Shown piece after piece: positions 33,788 through 42,639 of a DNA stretch of 64,000 bases. This DNA comes from Polyangiaceae bacterium (GTDB taxonomy: Bacteria; Myxococcota_A; Polyangia; Polyangiales; Polyangiaceae), in the NCBI GenBank assembly GCA_016719945.1, contig JADJYE010000002.1, forward strand, positions 372,001-436,000, read 5' to 3'. Below the pieces are notes generated by a model that made no database searches, was not told where the DNA came from, and saw only the letters and a program-made list of their open reading frames with translations. The position numbers and the translations under genes are program-made. The first letter of the stretch is position 1. Each line of letters begins with the position of its first letter.

Positions 33788-33816
33788 AAAATGACGGAGG
33801 GCGCACAAAATGACGG
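33788..33816 (+). repeat. Direct repeat of AAAATGACGG
   Basis: Identical decamers at 33788-33797 and 33807-33816 lie between two converging genes, overlapping the edge of the terminator stem. On the minus strand they supply the T-tracts. Confidence 0.5.
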
Positions 33817-33840
33817 CGACCTCCCGTGGGGGAGGTCGCC
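33815..33840 (-). terminator. Rho-independent terminator of rpsA
   Basis: GGCGACCTCCC and GGGAGGTCGCC form a perfect 11-bp stem with a 4-base loop. On the minus strand the stem is followed by GTCATTTT, giving the T-tract for rpsA transcripts. It can also act as a stop for the converging kinase transcript, though that side lacks a T-tract. Confidence 0.8.
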
Positions 33841-33866
33841 ATCACCGCCACAGGCGGTCCGCTAGC

Positions 33867-35570
33867 TCACTTGAGGTCGAGCTTGCCGCCGAGCTTCTCT
33901 TTGATGAGATCGCCCAGCGTGCCTGCGGCCGGCCTGTCGGCCTCGTGGTGCTTGCGCGCGGGGGCGCCGGCGGGTCGCTCTGCGCCGATGTTCTTGGCGG
34001 AGAGGAAGATGCGGCGGTCGATCGTGTCGAGGCTCATCACCTCGCACTTGATCACGTCGCCGATCTTGTACTTGGAGAGGTCGTCGAGCTCCTCCTTCGG
34101 GATGAGCCCCTCGACACCCTCACGCATGCGGACGAAGACGCCGTAGTCGACCGTGCTGATGATCGGCGCGTCGTCGTACACGCGACCGAGCGGGAACTCG
34201 CTCGAGATCGTCGGCCAGGGGTCGTCCCACAGCTGCTTGATGCCGAGCGAGACCTTCTTCTCGTCGTGGTTGATGCTGAGGATGATCGCCTCGACATCGT
34301 CACCCTTCTTGAAGAGGTCGCTCGGGTTGTTCACCCGGACGGTCCACGACAGGTCGCTGCGGTGGACCATGCCGTCGACGCCCTCTTCGATGCCGACGAA
34401 GACGCCGTAGTCGGTGATCGAGCGGACCTTGCCCGCGATCTTGTCGCCGGGGTTGTACTTGTCCGTGAAGACCATCCACGGATCGGGCTCGAGCTGCTTG
34501 AGGCCTAGGCTGATGCGCTTGGCGCGCGCGTCGACCTCGAGCACCTGGCACTCGATCTCCTGGCCGACCTCGAGGAGCTTCGACGGGTGCTTGACCTTCT
34601 TGGTCCAGCTCATCTCGCTCACGTGGATGAGGCCCTCGACGCCCGGCTCCAGCTCCACGAAGGCGCCGTAGTCGGTGATCGACATGACCTTGCCGCGGAC
34701 CTTCTTGCCCGCGGGGTACGCCTCTTCGGCGTGGTTCCACGGATCTTCCTGGGTCTGCTTGAGGCCCAGGCTGACGCGCTCGGTCTCGGGGTTGTACTTG
34801 AGGACCTTGACGGTCACCTCGTCGCCGACCTGGAACACCTCGTTCGGGTGGTTCACGCGGCCCCACGACATGTCCGTGATGTGGAGCAGGCCGTCGATGC
34901 CGCCGAGGTCCACGAACGCACCGTACTCGGTGATGTTCTTGATCGTGCCCTTGACGACCATGCCCTCGGTGAGCGTCTCGAGGGTCTTCTGCTTCATTTC
35001 GTCGCGCTCCTTCTCGAGGAGGACGCGACGGCTGAGCACGATGTTGCCCCGCTTCTTGTTGAACTTGATGACCTTGAAGCGGTAGGTCTGGCCGATCAGC
35101 TTGTCCAAGTTGCGGATGGGCCGCAGGTCCACCTGGGAGCCGGGGAGGAACGCCTTGACGCCGCCCTTGATCGTGACCGAGAGGCCGCCCTTGACGCGCT
35201 GGCTGATGGTGCCCTCGATGAGCTCGTCGGCCTCGCAGGCGTTCGAGATCTCATCCCACACCTTCATCTTGTCGGCCTTCTCCTTGGAGAGGGTGACAAG
35301 GCCATCGTCGTTCTCGCGGCTCTCGATGTAGACGTCGACGCGCTGGCCGATCTGGACGGCGGCCTCGCCGCCCGCGTCCTGGAACTCTTTGAGCGGGATG
35401 GCACCCTCGCTCTTGCCGCCGATATCGACCACGACCATGTCGCGGTTGACCGCGACGACGGTCCCTTGGACGATCTCTCCCTCGTTGCCGAAATCGCCCT
35501 CGGCGAGGCTTTGCTCGAACAGCGCGGCGAACGAATCGTCGCCCGCGGAGCCCAGGTTTGCTTGGTTCAT
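33867..35570 (-). CDS. rpsA: 30S ribosomal protein S1
   Basis: This 567-residue protein has six S1 RNA-binding repeats (about residues 33-103, 120-186, 206-275, 291-361, 378-448 and 463-533). Typical motifs recur: GKVMSITDYGAFVELEPGVEGL, GLLHITDMSWGRVNHP and VSLGLKQ. S1 recruits mRNA to the 30S subunit. It is expressed alone here, with a candidate promoter upstream and a strong terminator. The N-terminal 30 residues are acidic, as usual. The ATG is well placed, but no strong Shine-Dalgarno sequence is seen, consistent with the atypical initiation known for this gene. Confidence 0.97.
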   Translation of the reverse strand: MNQANLGSAGDDSFAALFEQSLAEGDFGNEGEIVQGTVVAVNRDMVVVDIGGKSEGAIPLKEFQDAGGEAAVQIGQRVDVYIESRENDDGLVTLSKEKADKMKVWDEISNACEADELIEGTISQRVKGGLSVTIKGGVKAFLPGSQVDLRPIRNLDKLIGQTYRFKVIKFNKKRGNIVLSRRVLLEKERDEMKQKTLETLTEGMVVKGTIKNITEYGAFVDLGGIDGLLHITDMSWGRVNHPNEVFQVGDEVTVKVLKYNPETERVSLGLKQTQEDPWNHAEEAYPAGKKVRGKVMSITDYGAFVELEPGVEGLIHVSEMSWTKKVKHPSKLLEVGQEIECQVLEVDARAKRISLGLKQLEPDPWMVFTDKYNPGDKIAGKVRSITDYGVFVGIEEGVDGMVHRSDLSWTVRVNNPSDLFKKGDDVEAIILSINHDEKKVSLGIKQLWDDPWPTISSEFPLGRVYDDAPIISTVDYGVFVRMREGVEGLIPKEELDDLSKYKIGDVIKCEVMSLDTIDRRIFLSAKNIGAERPAGAPARKHHEADRPAAGTLGDLIKEKLGGKLDLK

Positions 35571-35626
35571 AAGTTGGGTTTTCAGACTTCCTTCTTCTCG
35601 GCAGTTTCCCCACCGAGAGGCCGGGT

Positions 35627-35655
35627 GGAATAGACCCGCGACAAGGGCTTGTCAA
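35627..35655 (-). promoter_or_regulatory. Candidate rpsA promoter
   Basis: On the minus strand a consensus TTGACA (35655-35650) is followed after 17 bases by TATTCC (35632-35627), predicting a leader of about 50 bases. The -35 is perfect, the -10 is weak. A small hairpin in the leader (CTCGG ... CCGAG) could contribute to regulation. Confidence 0.45.
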
Positions 35656-35742
35656 CGCGGCGAGGCACGTCGGGCGCGGGGACGTCGCCGCGCACCGGGT
35701 ACGCGCGTCCAGTGACGTGGCCGGGGCGCGACCCGGCCGAGC

Positions 35743-37716
35743 CTACTGCCGGTACTTCACCACGAACAGGTCGGACCCGCCGGCGTTGGGGATCGTGCCG
35801 CCGCCCAGGTCGAAGGAGCCCGTGCGGAAGCTGCCCGTCGCGTACACGTTGGCCTCGTCGTCGACGTGGAGCCCTTCGAGGAAGTCGGCCTCGGCTGCGC
35901 CGAGCTGCTTCGCGCAAACAATCTGGTTGTCGAGGTCGAGCTTGACGATGAAGCTGTCGGTGGAGGCGGGGGTGTACAGCTGGTCGAACGTGATCGCGGA
36001 CGCGGTGCGGATCGACACCACCGCGCTGCCGTCTGGGCCCGAAACGAGGTCGGTGATCGTCGGCGCGAAGCCAGCCGTCGAGTCGAAGCCGATCGAGCCC
36101 AGGTACTCACCGGTGGCCGAGAACCGCGCGACGAACAGGTCTGGTTGGGCGCCGACGGTGGTCAGCTCGTTCCCGAGCGCGCCGTCGAAGTCGAGGCCCG
36201 CCGTGACGCTCCCGGCGATCCACAGGGTGCCGTCGGGCGCGATCGCCCCCACCGCAGCGGTGTCGTAGCCGGCGCCCGGAAACACGCGGCTCAGCACGTG
36301 GTTGCCGTCCTCGTCGAACACCGCGATGAACGGGTCGTAGTCGGCGTGGACGAGCGGCCCTCCGCCGAAGTCGAGCGCGGAGTCGGTGCTTCCTGGCACG
36401 AGGACCCGCCCGTTCGCGCCCACGGCGATTCCGTAGACGGCGTCCGACGAGGTGGCGGTGCCGAAGTTCTTGGCCCACTTGCAGGCGCCGTCGGGACCGT
36501 AGCTGGCCACGTAGAAATCGAAGCTGCCGTCGGTGACCAGGTTCTGCGCGCAGCCGAAGTCGACGCTGCCCTGGAAGGTGCCGGTGATCACCACGCCGCC
36601 GTCCGGCGTCTTGGCCATCGCGCGGAGCGTGTCGTTGTCGTTCGCCCCGATCTTTCGCTTCGATACCACGTTGAGGTCGAAATCGAGCTTCACCAAGAAG
36701 CCGTCGGTGTTGACCGAGGTGAGCGTGGCCCCGCTGCCGAAGCTCTCCGAGCTGCCCTGGCCGAGGATGCCGCTGATCCAGATGCCGTCCTCCACCACCG
36801 CGATGTCTTCGACGTAGTCGGAGGACACGCCGCCGAAGGCGACCGCCCGGATGGCGTTGCCTTGGGCGTCCAGCTCGATCAGCGCCATATCCTGGTTGCC
36901 GTCACTCACCAGCGTGTCGGCGCCGATCGTCCAGCTCGCGCCCGTGAACTCGGCGAACACCCAGATCGAGCCGCTGTCGGCCTGCGTCGAGACCGCGCCG
37001 CCGTACTCCTCCGCTGTCGTCCCGAAGCCCACGCTGATCGCGTGGTCGCAGGTGCACGTGGGCGAGGTCGAGTCGCAGTCCTCGTCGTCTGCGGTCACGC
37101 ACGAGTCGAAGGACTGGGGGAGCGTCTGCCCCTCGCACGGGCCGAAGGTGTTGCCGTCGGGGCCGGCCTCACAGCTGCTCGTCCCCGCGCTGCACACGCC
37201 CACGTCCTCGGTGCCCGCCGGTCCCTCGTAGCAGTCGATCGACTCGCCGATCTCGCAGGTGCAGCCCACGCCGCCGACGTCGGTCGTGCCGTCGCAGTCC
37301 TCGTCGACCCCGGTTCCTGCGCCGCCGCACACCTCGTCCGACGGCAGGACCTGCCCCTCACAGGTGGGGGCGCCGCCGTCGGTGCAGACCCATGTGCCGG
37401 GCGCGCACGCGCCGACGTCTTGGGTCCCCTCGGGGCCCGTGTAGCAGGGCTCTCCCTCGTCCTCGAACGCGACCAGCTCACCCGCCTCGCACGCCGAGCA
37501 ACCCTCGACGGGCCCGTCGGGGCGCGTCGAGTAGACACACTCGCCCTGCACGCACTCGCCCTGGAGGCAGGGCTCGTTGGGGCCGGGGTCGCAGCCCTCG
37601 TCGCTCGAGCAGGCGACGGGGTCTTCGACGCCGATGATCTGACGGCAGCCGCCGAAGCCGATGAGCAGCAGGCCGACGGTGGACAGGGCGAGGCAAGGAC
37701 GAAGCAGGTTCTTCAT
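35743..37716 (-). CDS. Lipoprotein with MopE-like Cys-rich modules and beta-propeller-like repeats
   Basis: This is a 657-residue lipoprotein (lipobox GFGGC). The first 200 residues are Cys-rich with MopE-type DEDCDGxxD and EDCD motifs (VDEDCDGTTD, ADDEDCDST), which bind metals in related proteins. The rest is a series of repeats of about 50 residues with signatures such as GGVVITGTFQGSVDFG, DFYVASYGPDG and DLFVVKYRQ, like the beta-propeller surface proteins of myxobacteria. It is likely surface-exposed and may bind Ca or Cu and polymers. ATG 37716 is chosen because the signal peptide begins there. It sits downstream of the PEGA/TPR-like gene on the same strand (17-base gap), so the two are co-transcribed. 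Confidence 0.85.
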   Translation of the reverse strand: MKNLLRPCLALSTVGLLLIGFGGCRQIIGVEDPVACSSDEGCDPGPNEPCLQGECVQGECVYSTRPDGPVEGCSACEAGELVAFEDEGEPCYTGPEGTQDVGACAPGTWVCTDGGAPTCEGQVLPSDEVCGGAGTGVDEDCDGTTDVGGVGCTCEIGESIDCYEGPAGTEDVGVCSAGTSSCEAGPDGNTFGPCEGQTLPQSFDSCVTADDEDCDSTSPTCTCDHAISVGFGTTAEEYGGAVSTQADSGSIWVFAEFTGASWTIGADTLVSDGNQDMALIELDAQGNAIRAVAFGGVSSDYVEDIAVVEDGIWISGILGQGSSESFGSGATLTSVNTDGFLVKLDFDLNVVSKRKIGANDNDTLRAMAKTPDGGVVITGTFQGSVDFGCAQNLVTDGSFDFYVASYGPDGACKWAKNFGTATSSDAVYGIAVGANGRVLVPGSTDSALDFGGGPLVHADYDPFIAVFDEDGNHVLSRVFPGAGYDTAAVGAIAPDGTLWIAGSVTAGLDFDGALGNELTTVGAQPDLFVARFSATGEYLGSIGFDSTAGFAPTITDLVSGPDGSAVVSIRTASAITFDQLYTPASTDSFIVKLDLDNQIVCAKQLGAAEADFLEGLHVDDEANVYATGSFRTGSFDLGGGTIPNAGGSDLFVVKYRQ

Positions 37717-37733
37717 GTTCAGACTCGAGGGGC

Positions 37734-38741
37734 TCAGAAGCGTCCGAAGAGGTCGACCGACCCGGGACCGACCCGCAGGTCCATCGGGCCCAGGTCGAAC
37801 GAGCCGATCGCGGGCTTCGCGGACTCGCTCGAGCCCCAGGGCGCGAGCGCGAGCATGATGACGCCGGCGCCGGCGAGGGCTCCGCCGCCGATCAACAGGC
37901 CGGTCGAGGCGTCCGCGAAGGTGCCGGCCTCGCGGCGGGCGTCGTTGCCTTCCGCGGAGCAGAACCCGCGCGGGCACAGCTCCTCGGCGTCCGACTGGCG
38001 GCCCATCGCGACGCCACCGAGGGCGCCGCCGGCGATCAGCGCAGCGGCGCCGACACCGCCCACGACGAAGCCGACGGGGATCAGCCAGCCGTCGTCCGCC
38101 GCGCTGCCAGAGGGCGGCAGGTTGCTGAGGCGAGCGTTGGGATCATCCTCCAACACCGGCACGTCGACCGCGAGGGTCGCGCCGTCTGCGGGGATGTCGA
38201 CCTCGATGTTCCACGGCTTCTTGCCCGCGGCGATGGCCGTGATCTGGTGCTTGCCTCGATCGATGGGGATCGCCTCGTCGAACTGGCCCGCGCCGACCGT
38301 CAGCGGGCCGCGGCGCACCACCAGCTGCGGCATGCGCCGAACGGGCTCGGGGACCCTGATGGTCAGGTACGCGAGCTTCGGCTTGAGGCGCGCGGCACCC
38401 TCGGCGGCTTGTCGCTGCCGCTCGCCCTGGCTCTGCCGGGCGGCGAGCTGCTCGACGGTGACGTATTGCCCCCACGCGCTCGCGAGCTTGCCTTGGGCCT
38501 CATAACACTCGGCGAGCGACAGCTTGGCCCCGATGCCGTCGGGGACGAGGCGCGTCACCTCCTCGAGCTTGGGGCAGGCTTCGTCGTAGTTCTTCTGCGC
38601 CATCAGCGCGACGGCCTTGTCGTGCAGGGCCTGCGCGGCCTGCAGGTTGGCGCCGTCGTCGGCGCGAGCGACGCTCGCGCCGAGGAGCAGGCAGGCCGCC
38701 CCTAGCGCGGCGAAGAGGTGGGGTACGCGACGTCCGTTCAT
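37734..38741 (-). CDS. Exported TPR/PEGA-like membrane protein
   Basis: This is a 335-residue protein. The signal peptide (residues 1-26, cleavage after VARA) is followed by a helical TPR-like domain (ALHDKAVALMAQKNYDEACPKLEEVTRL, KLSLAECYEAQGKLASAWGQY), then a beta domain typical of PEGA-containing myxobacterial proteins (QLVVRRGPLTVGAGQFDEAIPIDRGKHQITA). Two hydrophobic stretches near residues 215-235 and 280-300 bracket a short Cys-containing loop (CPRGFC). The family is widespread in myxobacteria, function unknown. ATG 38741 is the only start that gives a clean signal peptide. It is the first gene of a pair with the MopE-like lipoprotein. Confidence 0.8.
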   Translation of the reverse strand: MNGRRVPHLFAALGAACLLLGASVARADDGANLQAAQALHDKAVALMAQKNYDEACPKLEEVTRLVPDGIGAKLSLAECYEAQGKLASAWGQYVTVEQLAARQSQGERQRQAAEGAARLKPKLAYLTIRVPEPVRRMPQLVVRRGPLTVGAGQFDEAIPIDRGKHQITAIAAGKKPWNIEVDIPADGATLAVDVPVLEDDPNARLSNLPPSGSAADDGWLIPVGFVVGGVGAAALIAGGALGGVAMGRQSDAEELCPRGFCSAEGNDARREAGTFADASTGLLIGGGALAGAGVIMLALAPWGSSESAKPAIGSFDLGPMDLRVGPGSVDLFGRF

Positions 38742-38820
38742 CTTTCGGCTCGCATCATAGTCGACGCACTTTCGGCGCGTCTCGACTCGCGACGGTGCCC
38801 GTGACAGTTCTCTACGTTGC

Positions 38821-39144
38821 ATGCTTCGCCTCAACCACGAGTGGACCCAGCTCCTTCACAAGTACAAGGCGGACCACCAAGATCCGCGCAACCAGGCGTG
38901 CCACAAGATCGGCATCCCGATGATCCTCGCGAGCCTGCCGCTCGGGGCTTCGATCCTCGGTCTGCCGCTCGCCGTGCCGCTGTTCACCGTCGGGTGGACC
39001 TTCCAGTTCGCCGGGCACGTGTTCGAAGGCAAGAAGCCCAGCTTCGTCGACGACAAGCGCTCGCTCGTCATCGGCGTGTTGTGGTGGCTCGAGAAGACCG
39101 GCCTGAAGCTCCACGAAGAGGCGCGCGACGGCGTCGCGAGCTAG
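38821..39144 (+). CDS. DUF962 / Mpo1-like protein
   Basis: This is a 107-residue membrane protein of the DUF962 family. The conserved HKIGIPM, the two hydrophobic stretches (ILASLPLGASILGLPLAVPLF), and the WTFQFAGHVFEGKKPSF motif with its His residues match the yeast Mpo1 type, a non-heme iron 2-hydroxy fatty acid dioxygenase. The enzymatic role in bacteria is by homology only. It is followed 5 bases later by an isomerase remnant. Confidence 0.85.
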   Translation: MLRLNHEWTQLLHKYKADHQDPRNQACHKIGIPMILASLPLGASILGLPLAVPLFTVGWTFQFAGHVFEGKKPSFVDDKRSLVIGVLWWLEKTGLKLHEEARDGVAS

Positions 39145-39149
39145 CTCGC

Positions 39150-39323
39150 GTGCCAACCCCGATCCGGTTCCACTGCGACTTCCTCTCGCCCTACGCCTCC
39201 CTGGCGTGGACCCAAGTCCACGCGCTCGCAGATGGATACGGTCGAGGCGTCGCGCCCATCCCCAGCTCGTTCGCGGCCCTGCTCGACGCGAACGGGAACC
39301 AGGGCGCGAGCGAGGGCGGTTGA
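39150..39323 (+). pseudogene. N-terminal remnant of a 2-hydroxychromene-2-carboxylate isomerase-like protein
   Basis: A 57-codon frame from GTG 39150 encodes PIRFHCDFLSPYASLAWTQ and APIPSSFAALLDANG, the N-terminal strand-helix and the first active-site region of DsbA-superfamily HCCA isomerases, which are normally about 200 residues long. The frame ends with GASEGG and a stop just where the family would continue, so roughly three quarters is missing. The stop overlaps the TTG of the next gene (TTGA). The deletion may have fused this remnant's ribosome access to the zinc-ribbon gene. A functional micro-protein is unlikely. Confidence 0.7.
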
Positions 39324-40264
39324 GCGCCGCCAGCGATCCGCCCGAGGCGCTCGCGCCCTCCTGTGACGGGTGCGGCGCGCCGCTGCCGGTCGAGCTGCTC
39401 GCCGAGTCGATCCGCTGCGCCAGCTGTGCCTCCATCGTGCGCATCGACGCCGCGCTGCGCGCGCACATGCGCGCTTACGTGTCTGCCTCGCGGCGCGCGC
39501 AGATCGGCGAGCTCGTCGCCCGGCGGATGGCGGTGCTGCACTCCCAGAACGAGCGCGCGACGGGCATCACGCTGTACGGGACGCTGGGCGTCGCCCTGGC
39601 GGGAGCAGGCTGGCTGCTGCTGCTCGTCAGCGGGGCGGCGCGCGCCGTCCCGCTCGCTGGCCTCGGCGCCCTCATGATCGTGACGTTCGCGGCGCTGGCG
39701 GCGCTCGCTCGAGGTTTCACCATCATGCTCGAGCCGCCCTCGCTCGCCAGGCTGATGGCGATGAAGGCGGCTCGCTGCAACGGCTGCGGCGCGTTCGTCG
39801 CGTTCGAGGCCGGGAGGCCGACGCTCAAGTGCAGGCACTGCGGGGGGACCGCGCTGGTGCCCTCCGAGCTCGCGTGGAGCCTCCTGCGCGAGGTCCAGAG
39901 CCAGGAGGCAGGCGCGCTCTGCCGCGCTCACGACGCCGAGCTGGCGAGCGTCGAGCGAGCGCACGCGGCGAGCGCGTCGATCGGGATCGACATGCGAAGG
40001 GGCTCCACGTGGCGCTTCACCGCGGTGCTCCTGCTCGGGTCGACGCTCGCCGTGGTGGGCGTCGTCGCGCTCGCCGCGGGCGGTGCCGGCTCGACGCCGA
40101 CGTGGTGGGTGTTGCCGGCGCTCCTGCTCGGCCTCGGCGCGGCGGTGGCGTGGGTCGTCCGTGTCGTCCGTCGCGCCATGGGCGCCGTCGAGCGGCTCGA
40201 GCAGGAGCTCGGCGTGAAGCTGGTGATGGGCGGCGGGTACCGGGACACCTCCGCGCCGAGGTGA
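39320..40264 (+). CDS. Zinc-ribbon membrane protein
   Basis: This is a 314-residue protein with two zinc ribbons: CDGCG ... CASC near the N-terminus and CNGCG ... CRHCG near residue 155. They alternate with two pairs of transmembrane helices (LYGTLGVALAGAGWLLLLV, LAGLGALMIVTFAALAAL; later FTAVLLLGSTLAVVGVVALA and WVLPALLLGLGAAVAWVV). No family name is recognised. The start TTG at 39320 overlaps the remnant's stop; a GTG at 39206 would add a basic, low-quality extension and is rejected. The translation start is therefore uncertain. Confidence 0.65.
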   Translation: MSAASDPPEALAPSCDGCGAPLPVELLAESIRCASCASIVRIDAALRAHMRAYVSASRRAQIGELVARRMAVLHSQNERATGITLYGTLGVALAGAGWLLLLVSGAARAVPLAGLGALMIVTFAALAALARGFTIMLEPPSLARLMAMKAARCNGCGAFVAFEAGRPTLKCRHCGGTALVPSELAWSLLREVQSQEAGALCRAHDAELASVERAHAASASIGIDMRRGSTWRFTAVLLLGSTLAVVGVVALAAGGAGSTPTWWVLPALLLGLGAAVAWVVRVVRRAMGAVERLEQELGVKLVMGGGYRDTSAPR

Positions 40265-40271
40265 CCGGGCG

Positions 40272-41321
40272 CTACGGCTTCGCAGGGTTCGCGGCCAACC
40301 AGGCCGCGCACGCGTCCGCCTCGGGCATCTTCAGCGAGAACGTCGCCGCGATCTCGACGCACTTCTTGTGCGCGCCGCGCGCTCGCTCGAGGAACGGCTC
40401 GGACACACGCGCGAGCTGCTCGGTGTACGTGGCTCGGATCTCCGCCTTCGGGATGCCGCCGATGTCCCCGCTGCCCAGCCACTCCTTGGGCATCGGCGCG
40501 GTCTTGAGCTCTTCGATGAAGCTGACGTTCTGGGCCCCGACGCGGTGTCCCGCCCTCACGACCCACCTGGGCGCGGGGAACGGCTTCACGTCGAGCACGG
40601 CGAGGTACAGCTGGTTCAGCTCGTCGTCCGCCTTCATCCGAGCGGTGAGCCATTTCTTGAACTCGGTGTTGATGAACTTCGTGACGCCGCCGTTGTCACC
40701 CTTCCCGGCGTACTTGGGCGGCTTCTGCTTCTCGACCTGAGCGCGCTTGCGCTCGGCCACTTGGTACTTGGCCTCGCTGGTCGCGTCCGCCACGACGACC
40801 ACCTTCTCTTGGGTCGCCGGGTCCCCGGGCGGCCCGAGCTCTGCGAGCCTCGACCCGCCTGCGTACAGCTTCAGCACGGTGTCGTAGGACTCGGCGGCGC
40901 CTTTGGGATCGCCCGACGCCGCGCGCGCGCGGCCGAGCAGCGCGTGGGCCGCGAAAAGCCGGTGGGCCTCGGCGTACGGAAGCTTCTCTTGAACGACGAC
41001 CTCGAGGGCTTTCTTCGCCTTGCCCCACTCCTTCTTCGTGACGTGTTCGACGGCCTTTCCGAGCGAAGGGCCGAGGTCACGCTCGGTCAGGTCCTTGGAG
41101 TCCGCCGAGCGGATCGCCGTCGCGCTCGGCGCGGGGGTCGGGGCCGGGGCGGCGGTGGCGGAGGTCCCGGGGTCGGGCACGGCGCTCGGCGTGGTCACCG
41201 CGGTCGGGAGGGGCGGCTGAGCCGTCGCCGACGCGGTCGCCTCTTCGGGGGATTCGGCCGAAGGGGCAGGGGAGCAGCCGAGCACGAGACAGGTGGCCAA
41301 GGCGATGGAGCGGGCGCGCAT
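40272..41321 (-). CDS. TPR-like lipoprotein
   Basis: This is a 349-residue lipoprotein with lipobox LVLGC (Cys16), an Ala/Pro/Thr-rich linker of about 60 residues and a helical domain of about 270 residues. A TPR-like segment is at LPYAEAHRLFAAHALLGRARAASGDPKGAAESYDTVLKLY. Lys-rich helices follow, and a C-terminal CVEIA ... CAAWLA pair could form a disulfide. Co-factor or enzymatic motifs are not visible. It is convergent with the zinc-ribbon gene, with only 7 bases between the stops. Confidence 0.75.
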   Translation of the reverse strand: MRARSIALATCLVLGCSPAPSAESPEEATASATAQPPLPTAVTTPSAVPDPGTSATAAPAPTPAPSATAIRSADSKDLTERDLGPSLGKAVEHVTKKEWGKAKKALEVVVQEKLPYAEAHRLFAAHALLGRARAASGDPKGAAESYDTVLKLYAGGSRLAELGPPGDPATQEKVVVVADATSEAKYQVAERKRAQVEKQKPPKYAGKGDNGGVTKFINTEFKKWLTARMKADDELNQLYLAVLDVKPFPAPRWVVRAGHRVGAQNVSFIEELKTAPMPKEWLGSGDIGGIPKAEIRATYTEQLARVSEPFLERARGAHKKCVEIAATFSLKMPEADACAAWLAANPAKP

Positions 41322-41413
41322 CTCAGGACCGATCGTAGGCTGCGAGCGACCGGCTCGTCACCGAAACCGCGCGCCCAAGTCGCTCGTACCCACCTCGTTC
41401 GGACCGACCTTCG

Positions 41414-42280
41414 ATGGCCCCTTCGCTCACTCGCTCCCGCGTCGTCTACGCCATCTCGTACGCCCTGGCGGGCGCGCTCGCGGCGCTCGTCGCGGTCGTC
41501 TCACCGTTCGGCTCGCCGTTTCTGACCTACGCCCTCGCGGGCGGCGCGGTCACGCTGCTGCTCTTCGGCTTCGCGGTCGCGTACGACAACATGGGCTTCT
41601 ACGACTGTTACTGGAGCCTCGTCCCCGTGGTCGCGGGCCTCGTCTGGCTCATGACCGAGCACGCCTGGGCGAGCCCCCGCGCGCTGGCCGCCGTGGCCGT
41701 CACAGCGCTCTGGGGCCTCAGGCTCACCGCCAACTGGACGCAGCACTGGGGTGGCCTCGCGCACGAAGATTGGCGCTACGTCGACATGCGCAAGAAGACG
41801 GGGCGGCGGTTCGTGCTGGCCGCGTTCGGCGCGCTCTACCTGTTCCCGTATGGGGTCGTCACGCTCGGCACGCTGCCTCTGTACGAGGCGATCGCGAGCC
41901 GCGCTCCCTTCGGTGCCCTCGACGGGCTCGCGATCGCGGTCGGGCTCGCAGCGGTGGCCTTGGAGACCGTCTCGGACCTTCAGCTCCACGCGTTCCGCCG
42001 CACCAACAAGGACCCGCAGGCGTTCCTCCAGACAGGGCTGTGGGCGGTCTCGCGTCACCCGAACTACTTTGGCGAGGCGCTGTACTGGTGGTCGATCGCC
42101 TTGTTCGCCCTGGCGGCGGGCGCGTCCCCGCTGGGGGTGCTCGGCGCCCTCGCCGTGACGGGCATGATCCTGGGCGCGAGCATCCCGATGGCGGAGCAGC
42201 GGGCCCTCGCCAAGCGGCCCGCCTTCGCCGACTACCAGCGCCGAGTCTCGCGCCTCGTGCCCTGGTTCCCTTCGCGGTGA
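41414..42280 (+). CDS. DUF1295 / isoprenylcysteine methyltransferase-like membrane protein
   Basis: This is a 288-residue polytopic protein with about seven hydrophobic segments. The family motif TNKDPQAFLQTGLWAVSRHPNYFGEALYWW is present near residue 200, along with YWSLVP and LRLTANW earlier. This superfamily includes steroid 5-alpha-reductases and methyltransferases; the exact reaction in DUF1295 members is unknown, although the conserved RHPNYFGE is thought to form the cofactor site. It abuts a convergent gene, with the stops 2 bases apart. Confidence 0.88.
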   Translation: MAPSLTRSRVVYAISYALAGALAALVAVVSPFGSPFLTYALAGGAVTLLLFGFAVAYDNMGFYDCYWSLVPVVAGLVWLMTEHAWASPRALAAVAVTALWGLRLTANWTQHWGGLAHEDWRYVDMRKKTGRRFVLAAFGALYLFPYGVVTLGTLPLYEAIASRAPFGALDGLAIAVGLAAVALETVSDLQLHAFRRTNKDPQAFLQTGLWAVSRHPNYFGEALYWWSIALFALAAGASPLGVLGALAVTGMILGASIPMAEQRALAKRPAFADYQRRVSRLVPWFPSR

Positions 42281-42281
42281 G

Positions 42282-42622
42282 TCAGCGCCCGACGACCCGC
42301 CCGAGCTGCAGGGCGCGGCGAACGATGACGACGTCGAGGCCCGTGCGCTCGACGAGCTCGCCGAGCCTCGGGTCCGGCCGTGCTCGCTCGCGAGCGTCCG
42401 AGCGGCAGCCAAGACCAGCCGCAGCTCTCCCGTCACGTCGGCGCGCGCGCTCGAGCCGACGGCGCGCCCCTCGCCCTCGAGCGCATCGAGGAGCGCGCCG
42501 ATCTCGTCGTGGCTCAGCCCGAGCGGCGCGGTGCGTTCGGCCAGCGCGTCGAGATCGAGCTCAGCCCCGCGAGGATGCTCCGCGATGAGCGCGTCGAAGA
42601 GGGGGGCCCAGCGCGGGGACAT
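42282..42622 (-). CDS. Small helical protein, interrupted by a one-base frameshift
   Basis: From ATG 42622 the frame encodes PRWAPLFDALIAEHPRGAE and DALAERTAPLGLSHDEIGALL, a helical and possibly winged-helix-like sequence. Near 42376-42379 the natural protein continues in the neighbouring frame (PDPRLGELVERTGLDVVIV ending GRVVGR) and stops at 42282. One inserted base restores a protein of about 113 residues. It is directly downstream of a membrane protein gene (17-base gap) on the same strand. No family recognised. Confidence 0.6.
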
Positions 42623-42639
42623 GGTGCGCCGCCTGGGCC

